From Symbiodinium natans (Eukaryota > Sar > Dinophyceae > Suessiales > Symbiodiniaceae), in the NCBI GenBank assembly GCA_905221605.1, contig CAJNDS010002767.1:183501-247500 (forward strand): a stretch of 64,000 bases of DNA. The letters run 5' to 3'. Positions 54,654 to 64,000 of the stretch are shown here, in pieces. The notes under the pieces are model-generated. The model did not search any database and was not told the origin of the DNA. It was given only the letters and a program-made list of their open reading frames with translations. Numbering within the stretch: position 1 is the stretch's first letter; the number at the start of each line of letters is the position of its first letter. The position numbers and the translations under genes were made by a program.

Positions 54654-55205
54654 CTGAGAGTGACTGGACTCTCCAGGCCAACAACCAGCACAGGCTGCAC
54701 CTGCACATTTGGGGGGTCCTTGGGGCACAGCTTAATGGTGATCGGAGCCTCGGGGCCGCTCAATGTTTAGAGGCTCTCTGGTGTGTGCAGGGTGTATAGA
54801 CGTGTATAGGTTTAGGATCCAGGGTGCGACCGAAATCTTGTGGTAACCCTTTCTTTGGATCTGCAGCTAGTGCCCCGAGATCATCCTCACTCAATACAAT
54901 GAGACCCAATATATACGTATGAGCGAATCATGACGAATCATCATTGTAAACGTAACCAACCGGCTGAGCACAAGAAGAGTAAGAATAAGAACGAAGGGTC
55001 TCGTGAGGCCGGGGGCTGCCGTTTTGAGAGCACTCTTCCATTGATACTTCTCTGTGCTGCATGATTCTCCAAGAGCTTCAAATCCCACACATCTCATGAC
55101 ACATGTATCCCGGAAGACCTTAAACATCCTTAAACCCAGAACTCTCACAAACCGAGAAGCCCTGCAGCTCCGCCACTGAACAGCGAGCTTGCACCCTGTC
55201 CCAAC

Positions 55206-55240
55206 CTTTGCATCGCTGTGGAACCCAAGTCTGTTCATTC
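55206..55240 (-). CDS. Weak candidate exon with GFHSDA motif
   Basis: TTAAG|G and a GT donor enclose a frame reading MNRLGFHSDAK. A similar stretch (NTIGFHNDAG) occurs at about 31.1 kb on the same strand. No family is recognised. Confidence 0.25.
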
Positions 55241-55244
55241 CTTA

Positions 55245-58200
55245 ACGGCCGCAAGGCAAAGGTGCAAAGAGGAATGTATGGCTCAGGGCTACAAGGATCT
55301 TCCGTTCCGAATGCCAAGGTTCCGTCCAAGAGTAATAACCAAGGTTCATCCTACCGCCCTCAGCTAGCAAGGCTCGCTCAAGGCTTCCCTCCTTGCCGTC
55401 CAGGCTCCAAGAAGCGGGATGCTATGTACACAGAGGCCATTGCGCAAAAAGCTCACCTGCACAAGAAGGGCGCCCAAAAGAAGCACACAAGGCTTTGGAG
55501 CAGAACGCTCGAGGTCATGGGGATTGAGGAACGCTTGAGGTTAAAGGGATTCCAGGATCGGGTTCAGATCACAGTGGCTCATCTAACCCTACGAACTTGA
55601 CCTAAACCTTTTGAACGTTCAAAGCACACCTGGTGTGAGCCAATGGCAAAGCCCAGCTTGTCACCCTCTTGGAAGGCCCACCTGGAACAATGCTCACTAG
55701 AATCCTGGCGTCTGGGGAGCCAGGCTTGTGGGGAGCAATGGGAGATCAGGCGATGTGGGTTCCGTGTGGAAATTCGTGTAAGTTCTGGTGTCTGAGAGCG
55801 TCGTGCTTAAAAAGCTTGGGTCGGTGGCGGGGGTCTGTCTACGGGTATGTGCACTTGACCTGTAAAACCCTATCCACACTCGCGGCTTTAGTCACTGAGC
55901 ATCTTGGCACAGATCTGCAGAGGCATCAGTTCTTGGATCGCCAAGACGGCGAGGCCGCGGTTTGAGGGATCTGGCTAGCTTCACTCACAACGACCCACGA
56001 AGCCACAAGTCCTGAAATGAGTCAACCTCCCCCAATCTTGCCGACCTGGATATTGCGCAAAAAAAACTTGGGAGTCCCATTTGTCACGTGAGGACCTCAA
56101 CAGACCTTGAGTTCGCTGCAAAGCTTTGCATCAAGATGCAGGATGCCAAGAGCGCGGCAGTCTACTGTGCTGTTCGCTGGCATTGGCGCGGAGGATCTTT
56201 CCATCACTCCGCCACCTTACAAGATCAATAGTGTATCGTCATATCAGTATGACAAAAATGTACCATTAGGCCGCTCCTGCTCGGCCTCCGCCTCTCTGTG
56301 TCTCACGTCTCCAGAAAATGCAAATCTGAGAGCTGTTGGGGACTCCTGGAAGTGTTCTGCACGGCACCCTAGTTGGTCTCGGCGACCTCCGAGAGGCATC
56401 TGGATCTGGTATCCTTCCCCACGCCCCAAACCCGTACGCTCTCCTGTGGGAGCTGCCAAATCAGATTTGCTTGGGGGCCAAAAACTTACCCCTCCTTTCT
56501 ACTGTTTACGTTCCCCCAAGTTCGCCTACGCCGTGGGCTCATCAAAGTTTCAGGTTTGTGGTCGGTTGCTCCGGCGTCTGTTTCCTCGACCCGTGGTCGT
56601 TTTCCGCATCTGCAGTCCCGACCGGCGGACTGGAAACTCCAAGGTGCCGCGCTTGGACCTCCGTGTTGGGCCGACCCGGCTGGCGAGGCAGAACGCACAC
56701 GCGCTTACAAGTACACCTTGCTATCTATCCTGGCCTTTTTCAGGGTTGCTCAGCATGATGAGGGCACCCTTTCGTAGGCGGTGAGGGCTCGGCAGCCACA
56801 ATCTCGTGGAGTCGAGCTTCGATTCCTGCGCAAATCGTCGGGCATTTGCAGGAGGCAAAGGGCTACTGTCAATTCGGGTGGGTGAGGCAGCTACATTCCT
56901 CCCTGCCTCCCTACCAAACTGCCGGGCCGGGCCTAGCTTGGCCTTGGGATCGCTTCAATGCCTTCTTCAAGCACGGCTTGCCCAAGTCGCAATCATGCCG
57001 ACACATGCGGACGCCATCGAGTGTTCTAGGGAACCAAACATATGCTGGACCATGCCATCAAGGCCAGCAAGACAAGATGTGATTTGCGGCACTACGTTCA
57101 AGAGCCTCTCATGCGAGAAAATGGCTGAGGCCCAAGACCCAAAGTGCACGTAACCGTGGTAACACCGAAACACCTGCACCCTCAACAGTTGCAATGCCAG
57201 CTCGCTCTCCTTGTGCTGCCATGAGGCAAAACCTATCACCAGTGAGCCTGTCAAAGTCGGGCTGCACATCAGGCTTTCATGTTCGAGGCTCTGGTCTAGA
57301 GGGCGTCATGGAGCAGGACCCACCAAAACAGCTCGAACCTCAACTGAGTTCTACCCGTAGGTATCCGTAGTTCCAATGTTCAAGTGAAAAAGGTGTGCGT
57401 GCATGTGTGCGAGTGTTTGTGTCTCTGTGTGTGTGTGTGTGTCTCTGTGTGTCTGTGTGTCTCTGTGTCTCTGTGTGTCTGTGTGTCTCTGTCTGTGTGT
57501 ATGTGTGTCTGTGTGTCTGTGTGTCTGTGTGTCTGTGTGTCTGTGGGTCTGTGGGTCTGTGGGTCTGTGGGTCTGTGTGTCTGTGTGTCTGTGTGTCTGT
57601 GTGTCTGTGTGTCTGTGTGTCTGTGTGTCTGTGTGTATGTGTGTCTGTGTGTCTGTGTGTCTGTGTGTCTGTGTGTCTGTGTGTCTGTGTGTCTGTGTGT
57701 CTGTGTGTCTGTGTGTCTGTGTGTCTGTGTGTCTGTGTGTCTGTGTGTCTGTGTGTCTGTGTGTCTGTGTGTCTGTGTGTCTGTGTGTCTGTGTGTCTGT
57801 GTGTCTGTGTGTCTGTGTGTCTGTGTGTCTGTGTGTCTGTGTGTCTGCGTGTCTGTGTGTCTGTCTGTCTGTGTGTCTGTGTGTCTGTGTGTCTGTCTGT
57901 CTGTGTGTCTGTGTGTCTGTGTGTCTGTGTGTCTGCGTGTCTGTGTGTCTGTCTGTCTGTGTGTCTGTGTGTCTGTGTGTCTGTCTGTCTATGTGTCTGT
58001 GTGTCTGTGTGTCTGTGTGTCTGTGTGTCTGTGTGTCTGTGTGTCTGTGTGTCGGGTAGCATGATAACAGTTCGGAGCCTTCCTTGCCTCCAGGAGGCTA
58101 TGGGGTTAAAGTTAAAAGACTTAGGATGACCTCTTCCGCAAACCCAGCAAAACCCCAAGCCCTAAGCGCCGGAAACTACAAACCACGAAAGACTCAAAGG

Positions 58201-61120
58201 TTTCATTGAGGGTCTTGTTCGGCCAACGCTAGGGGTATTCAGACAAACTGTGGTTGAGGTTTAAGAATCTGCATTGGGTCAGCAGTCAGCGGGCCAAGCT
58301 ACCATTGAAAAGCATCCATGGCTCCCATGATGTTGGTTGCATAGGGCAGTCAACACTAGAAAAGAACCCCGTGCTCAGTGCACTGAAAGGAATCAGCACA
58401 TGCAACAAGCTCAACACAGGAATCAAGGGTTCAAAAGCAGCGTTGGGGGCGCAGCAATGCCTAGAAAGCTTAAGGACACCTGTCCAAGGCGCAGGAACAC
58501 GGAAACTCCGGCCTTTCCGGCAAGAGCTGCCAGTCTCCAGCCTCATTGTCCCCGAACGGCCCCCCAACAACCTCCGACATCTTAAAACCCAAACCCCGAC
58601 GTCCCCCTACTTCGGCTCTCCCAAGGCAACCTGTCAGCAAGCAGGTTTTTGCAATTGAAGTTGGGAGGGTGGAGAAGGCCGCCGAACACCGAAACACTCG
58701 CTCTGCAAAGCTGGAAGGTTGCGGGCCGGGCTTGGAAATTGACGGGGATTGCCCCGACACCCCCTCCCGGACTCCCCCTCCCTCCCACGGCACAAAAAAA
58801 AGCGTGTGTGTTGCACAGCCTTTCTTGGGGCAAGCGGCTGTAGCACTTCCAGCTCAGCGAAGAGAATGGACTCCTGCTCCTGGGACTCTCTCAGTACATT
58901 GGCTTCAGGGCTTAAGACTTAACTTAGGCTAGCATAGCGCTTCCTACCAGAGGAAGTATTTAAGCTGCAGACTTGCCGCTGGTATCTCGAGGCCCCGAAT
59001 AAGGCTTGAAGCTGTTTGGAGTTGTCGGGAACCCGTAACACAAGCGACACAACCTCAAGTCCGCTAATACCTAAACCCCAGACGCTCTGAATTGTCTCGA
59101 GACGTAACCACCATCCCCCCCCCCAAATTCCTTAAGGCACTCATGCTCGCATCCTGTAAGGAAGCTTGAAGCCCAAGTCTCCTACAAACGCTGGATCATG
59201 TTGGCCCGGCAAGCCCCCGACACTCCAACTTCTAAACTCTGCCCTGCAAAGGCCAGCCGCACCCGCCTCCTCAAGGCTCTCATTCGACCAAGCCTGACTT
59301 TGACCAGCGCCCGCTGTCCAAGAGTTTTGTGACTCCAAGCCTTCTGAGCCCTTAACATGCCTGCTTTGGGTGCCAGAATCGGGAGCTTGGGGCCCGTAGC
59401 CTCTTTCATTCTTTCATCTGAATCCTTCACACTTCTCCCTCGCTCGGAAAGTCACAGAAGGCAGACTGCATTCGGTGATCTAAACGTGAATGCTTTTCAG
59501 TCATCTGAATGCGGTAGAAAGTGCAACTGTTTCTTCCCCGGTCTTTCCCCCTCTCCTTTCTGTGGTAATCACAAACACCTCAAATCAAGCTGCAGTGGCT
59601 CCAGCCACTCAGCCTCAAAACCCTACAAACTCTGAAAAAGCCTCTGAAGTCCCGAGAAGCATGACAGTGCATGACAGTGTCAAGCCTCGCCACAAAGCCC
59701 TGCAGCCTAAGCAGAAAAGTCTCAGCACCGAGCTCGAAATGCGTGCGCGCTGTGGATCCTGAAAAGTTTGAGCACTTGAGGATTGACCACATCTTGAACG
59801 CCATCGGCAACCGTACTACGCATACGTCAGTTGTTTCCCCACTTACTCGATGCAACTCCCACCTCAAAACGAACCCTAATCAAGCCTTACCCCAACTGGC
59901 CTTGCACAGCTCAAGGGCCCAAGGCTCTCTGTTGTGGGCAACTTTGGTCCACCTTTCGCAGGACTGTTCAGTTTTGCAAGTTTGGGCTTCAAGAACACAG
60001 CAGAAGTTGGGGACTGCTGCACAAGTTTGGCTGAAAGCTCGGTAGTCTTGTCAGGGGCCTGGACACGACATCCTGAATCATCCTGAAAGAGAAGCGACCT
60101 CCAAAACCCGAATAACCCCTGAAAAAAAGAATGACAAACAAATAACTTGCAGCCAAACCCCCAAAACCCCTAAAACCCTGCTGCAGACCGGAGCGACAGC
60201 ACCTCTGGCCTCTGGCCTCAACCTGACGCAACCTGGGCACCCCAAAGCACTTGAAACTCCAGCAGAAATGCATTGTCCTTAAAAAGCGGGAGGATATTCG
60301 TTAACTCAGAGGCTATTTCGAGCCAACTTCTGTAGGGAGGATGAACGTTGGCCTGTCCATCTCAAATGAGGGCCGTCCACACGCAGTGAAGAAAGCTGAG
60401 CCTTGGCTGGGGGAAACTTGGCCTGCGACAACCCTAGGAACCCTGCACACTGGGCTTCTCTGTTGTTTGGGCTCCGGGTTCAGGATTTTCTGTGGGGAAG
60501 TCTCGTGCACAGGGAATGTCAGAATAAAAAGAATTCTTGCTTTGGGCGGTTCTCTTTGTCGAAGACTGAGGTCTGAGCATGCCCCAGCATGTTTGTGTGT
60601 TGACCATGCCGACAGGTGGCATTAGCCGAGGGCGAGTCTGCCGAATCTCCTTTACGGAAAAAAAGTGTAGGTGCAGGTACAGGTGTAGGGGTGATTTTGT
60701 GCGCGCGGGCGTGCCTGTGTGGGAGTGCGAACTTTGGTTGTTCCAAGAGATGGACGTTATGTTCACAGAGCCGGCATCTCTGCCGTTGAAGCCTCCTTAG
60801 CAATCACGCAGCTGGCATGCTGTGCGGAGGTTCTAAATCTTAAATTCCACAGCGCGCAGAGAGCTCAGGGCTGCGAAGCTTGGCCCCTAGATCTCGCCTG
60901 AGAAAAAAAAACACTAAACCCTGCCCCGTCCTTGCTTCGCGCCCGATGAGTTTGCTTCCTCTGAGACGTCCGGGCTCGCCAGGCTAGCCTGGTTCTGAGG
61001 CTGCCTAACTGCCTTGTATAAGTCAACCTTGAGACGCGGAAGCCTAAGCAGAATATCTGCCCACCACCTTAGGGACCCAATACCTCAGAATGATCAAAGA
61101 AGTGAAAGTAGGTCAAAGTA
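55245..61120. other. No gene recognised
   Basis: Contains the long TG/TC tract. I see no exon with a recognisable family on either strand. Confidence 0.45.
57419..58053. repeat. (GTGTGTCT)n tract of about 635 bp
   Basis: Near-perfect TG/TC repeat with period 4/8; occasional GTGG, GTAT and GCGT variants cluster near the edges. The Cys/Val/Ser and Thr/Asp/His/Arg frames of over 200 codons on both strands are pure repeat. Confidence 0.97.
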
Positions 61121-61121
61121 G

Positions 61122-61183
61122 TCAATCCTCCTCAATTTGATCAATCATGTGCATGTGAAGCCAGTCCGGTGGAAGTCCCAAGC
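61122..61183 (-). CDS. Candidate terminal exon of an unknown minus-strand gene
   Basis: After TTGGGAG|G the frame reads LGLPPDWLHMHMIDQIEED and ends in TGA at 61122-61124. It has an acidic C-terminus and a proper AG|G acceptor. It may be the 3' end of the gene with the exon at 61.48-61.53 kb, but the phases do not join directly, so at least one small exon would be missing between them. Confidence 0.3.
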
Positions 61184-61476
61184 CTCCCAAAGCAGGCAGC
61201 TTTTTCAGATGCAGCGCCACCATCCAACTTGCCCGTTCTTTGCTGGATGCCTGCCCTGCGCAGAAAGATACGTATGGCTTCTGAGGCTGCCGGGTTGACT
61301 CTGATATCTCAACGGAGACCCGAATGGAAGCTCGCTGCTCAGGGCATGCAGCTGTCGCTCCAGCGCTCAGACTGCAGTGGACGTGCTTGCCTGCCACAGG
61401 GCACCACAACACTCCAGGGCTCGCAAGGTTTAAGGCCTTCAAAGGCTTACTTCGGGATGCAAGACGTCGGAATGGC

Positions 61477-61534
61477 CTGTACAAGTATCATGCTTGGCTT
61501 CATGTCTAGTATCTTCGCAAACCATGCAGAGGCC
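61477..61534 (-). CDS. Candidate exon of an unknown minus-strand gene
   Basis: CGGGAG|G and a GC donor enclose a frame reading ASAWFAKILDMKPSMILVQ. The hydrophobic and charged pattern is protein-like, and the splice sites match those of the proven genes. It slightly recalls the helix before the ligand loop in PIKfyve/chaperonin-type domains (KPDxVLV), but this is only a resemblance. Confidence 0.35.
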
Positions 61535-62353
61535 CTCCCGTGGAAGACCGGTGCTTGCTTGCAACAAGCAAAAGAAGCAACCTGCACACCGATGCACACC
61601 CTAAGCCTGCAGACTTGCGCACCTGGCTCAGCAAAATGCCATGCAGGGCTCATAAGGCATCCGAGTGCCTTGCAGAGTGGAGACTTGCCGCAAGTTAATC
61701 GGCTTGTGGGGGTTTGAAAAGTAGCCCGCAGGCTCGGGCTTTTGTTGAGAAAAGACGTGTGTTTGATCTTCCGTTGTTTGAATTGCTGGACTTCGGGCCG
61801 GAGTCCAGGATAAACAAGATTATAGTGCTTCTCAATGGAGGCGTCTGGGTGAGGGTAGTGTCTGGGTGGCTTGTGCCGCAGACTAACTTTAACGTCATTC
61901 ATTGATTTGTTACGTATTACAACTCATTAATGACGGCATCCCGCGTCCGCTGCTGCTGCTGCTTGCTGCTGCATACCAACAGGCCTAGTCCACTGAACTC
62001 CCGTCATCCCAAGCCCCAGAAGCCCCAGATCTAATCCCTGGAGCTCTCGGTCCCTCCACCACCCTCCCACATCCGCCTGCCAAGTCCCGGTGCAACGTCC
62101 CGGCTTCTTTCTACCTCAATGTCTCTTTTGAAAGTGCCCGCTCATACACAAGGAAGAGTGAGAACCCGGGATATCGTGGTTGGGGAGAGAGACATCAGCG
62201 GGCAGCCCTTTAGGACTCTGAGCCGCACATGAGCTCTGCATCTCGACCCTCTGCCCCCTAAGCCACGAACCCCAAACCCCTTGCAAAAGCCCCCGCCGAT
62301 TGCCCTGAAATGCCCCGAAACCGACAAAAGCCTGAACCCCAAGACTCCCACGG

Positions 62354-63923
62354 TCAAACAGCAGCCAACAAAACAACCCTCTGAGCTGCCAACTTGGGAT
62401 TGCGGAGTACCTCATGCTGTCGGCCATGCAGGCTCATGAGAGTGCTTCGGGTTTGTCAGGGCCTTTGGTTTGAGGGTCTAGGTTAGATTCCCTTGTGCTA
62501 AATGTCCAGGAGGGCTTTGAGTTGCACAGGTTCTCAATTGTCTCCACGGAGGTTTTTCTCATCTGGGGATTCGAAGGGGTTCAAGGTCTTTAGGGTAGGG
62601 ACTTGAGGGACTTGAGGGACTTGAGGGACTTCAGGCGCTTTCTGCGTGCAGGGCACCAGGATCACTGAGTCGCCGCGAAGGAACATCTTGCTGATGAAGC
62701 GATCCTGCGTCGAAAGCAGGCTTGCCGGGTTCGCAATGGGTTCTGGGCAGGTTGGGAACGAAGGGCAAAACCTTCAGAACATTCCCAAGATCCCAATGCT
62801 CCCAATGGTCCTTGTTCACGGGCTTTGCTTTCTTCTTGCCGCCGTGAGGGGTCTCAGTCCACATCTCCCGGACATTCTCGAGTACCTCGCGTCGGGCTGG
62901 CTGTGAGGAAGAGGAAGGAAGAGCCCCCAGCCGTAGCCGAGTTGAGTGCGGAGCCTTAGTAGTCAAGACAGGGCAGGTACGGCCTCGACTTTGCAATCGT
63001 TGGGATCAGGAGCTTTCGGGTGTTTTTGAGGAATAGTCATGTGCAAACTCAACATCGTGCTCATTCTTGCGGGCTTACCTGGCTTTGGCCAAGCACATCG
63101 CAGCGTTGACCGCTACTGCGTTGTTGTCCTACTCCCTCTGCGAAGCACTTCTAATGACACGGCACCCGAAACCCTCAAGTTGTGGAGTCGGCTGGGGCAC
63201 CATGTTCGAGTGCCGATCAAACGCCTTGACCTGGGATGCGTGAAAGCCCTGTAAGCTTGTAGTGGTTGAAGGTGTCTGGCTGAAGCCCGTTTATGAAGAT
63301 TTCCCCCCAATAAGTCTATACATGTAGTCGCCGAGGCTTCTCTCAGTCTTGCTCCCTACTTCCCAGGCTAACTCCGTGTCCGTATGCGCTGACCGCTTGC
63401 AGAGGTGATGGTCGCGGCCCAAAGCGGGCGACTGTTTGGTGAACTCTGGCTTTAAACCTTCAATTCCAAGTGGCTCGGGCCAAGATCTTCCGGTTGTTGC
63501 GGCAATTGATGAGCACCTTCAACTCTGCTTTGCGGTCTTTGGGTTGGGCCAGCTGTTTCGTGTATAGACACTGGGAACATCGGAACAAGAAGCCTGGGAG
63601 TTGTCCTTGACGCACTTCTGCAACACTGACCTGTGCATTGTATGGAGCATTTCCAGTTTAAGCCTTTACCCTCTGGATTTCCGTGGCTGCCTAGTTCCAC
63701 GACCGACTGTTGAGGCTCCATGTATCAAAACAGCGACACTTTGGTCGCAGGGAAGCCTGTCATGTATGTCTGTGTCACCAAGCCCTCCCAGGGTCCCACG
63801 AACCCCGAAAACTAAGCACGAGTCCCAGACCCAGATTCTCTTGCCCGCACGAATCACGCAAAGCCCTGCAGTGCAAAGTGTCTTGTCGAGTGGCAGGGGG
63901 CCCACGTCGAAGTTGTCTTTCTC
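62354..63923 (-). CDS. SNRPD2: Small nuclear ribonucleoprotein SmD2, first exon(s) outside the window
   Basis: SmD2 is one of the seven Sm proteins that form the ring around U1, U2, U4 and U5 snRNA in the nucleus. Seven minus-strand exons join in one frame: 63895-63923 (EKDNFDVGP), 63594-63630 (SVLQKCVKDNSQ), 63475-63516 (VLINCRNNRKILAR), 63201-63230 (VKAFDRHSNM), 62811-62885 (VLENVREMWTETP, then KKKAKPVNK), 62657-62704 (DRFISKMFLRGDSVIL) and 62354-62410 (VLRNPKLAAQ, then the stop). The Sm1 motif spans exons 3-5 and Sm2 (MFLRGDSV) is in exon 6, nearly identical to human SmD2. Donors are GC, GC, GC, GT, GA, GT and all acceptors AG|G. About 20 N-terminal residues are missing at the right edge. 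The tail after VLRNP is some eight residues longer than in human, unless one more intron was missed. Confidence 0.93.
62597..62630. repeat. Short tandem repeat GGGACTTGA
   Basis: Three to four copies of a 9-10 bp unit, in the last intron of the SmD2 gene. Confidence 0.85.
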
Positions 63924-64000
63924 CTTTGGCACCCCATAAGATTGGGGGCTTCTGGGGAATTCATACGAGCTTGAGGGTGCAATCTCGACACATGGCAGCT

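Noticed and set aside
57340-58158. Overlapping frames of 218-272 codons in several readings (Cys/Val/Ser-rich and Thr/Asp/His/Arg-rich)
   Set aside because: They are translations of the GTGTGTCT repeat in its possible frames, with no non-repeat domain.

Overview
The window is nuclear DNA from a eukaryote with dinoflagellate-type genes, most likely a free-living or symbiotic dinoflagellate alga. The evidence is in the gene structure. Every intron that could be fixed by protein homology ends in AG and is followed by a G in the next exon. Most introns begin with GC or GA rather than GT. Genes lie head to tail on one strand, and exons average under 50 nt. There are no bacterial operons, ribosome binding sites or long uninterrupted genes. 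Almost every long open frame in the window is noise or repeat.

All securely identified genes lie on the minus strand, so the window is read from right to left. At the right edge (62354-63923) is the gene for the spliceosomal core protein SmD2, lacking only its first exon or exons, which should lie outside the window. Below it, scattered exons point to at least one further minus-strand gene. Two exons (54.6 and 52.8 kb) carry RCC1-type repeats, and weaker candidates lie at 61.1-61.5, 55.2, 49.4 and 46.3 kb. From about 21.5 to 46 kb I recognise no gene. This part holds repeats, including a C-rich array (26.29-27.13 kb), a GC-rich repeat island (27.14-28.83 kb) with a purine tract, and a small foldback element at 24.8-24.96 kb.

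The left third (1-21.5 kb) holds the main result: two tandem copies of the gene for intraflagellar transport protein IFT56 (TTC26/DYF-13). Copy B (6275-21527) is complete. It was rebuilt by hand as 35 coding exons that join into one 561-codon frame, with 34 introns: 22 GC-AG, 6 GA-AG and 6 GT-AG. Copy A (1-4445) starts 1.8 kb downstream in the same orientation and runs off the left edge after about 120-130 codons. The two N-termini agree at 102 of 120 residues by hand count but differ in their introns. Copy A lacks B's intron 5 and probably intron 8, and has a 1.19-kb intron, containing a tandem repeat, where B has none.

Functionally, IFT56 serves flagellar assembly and motility (IFT-B complex), SmD2 serves pre-mRNA splicing, and the RCC1-like gene is unassigned. 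They are not an operon. Their shared strand fits the one-directional gene blocks typical of dinoflagellates.
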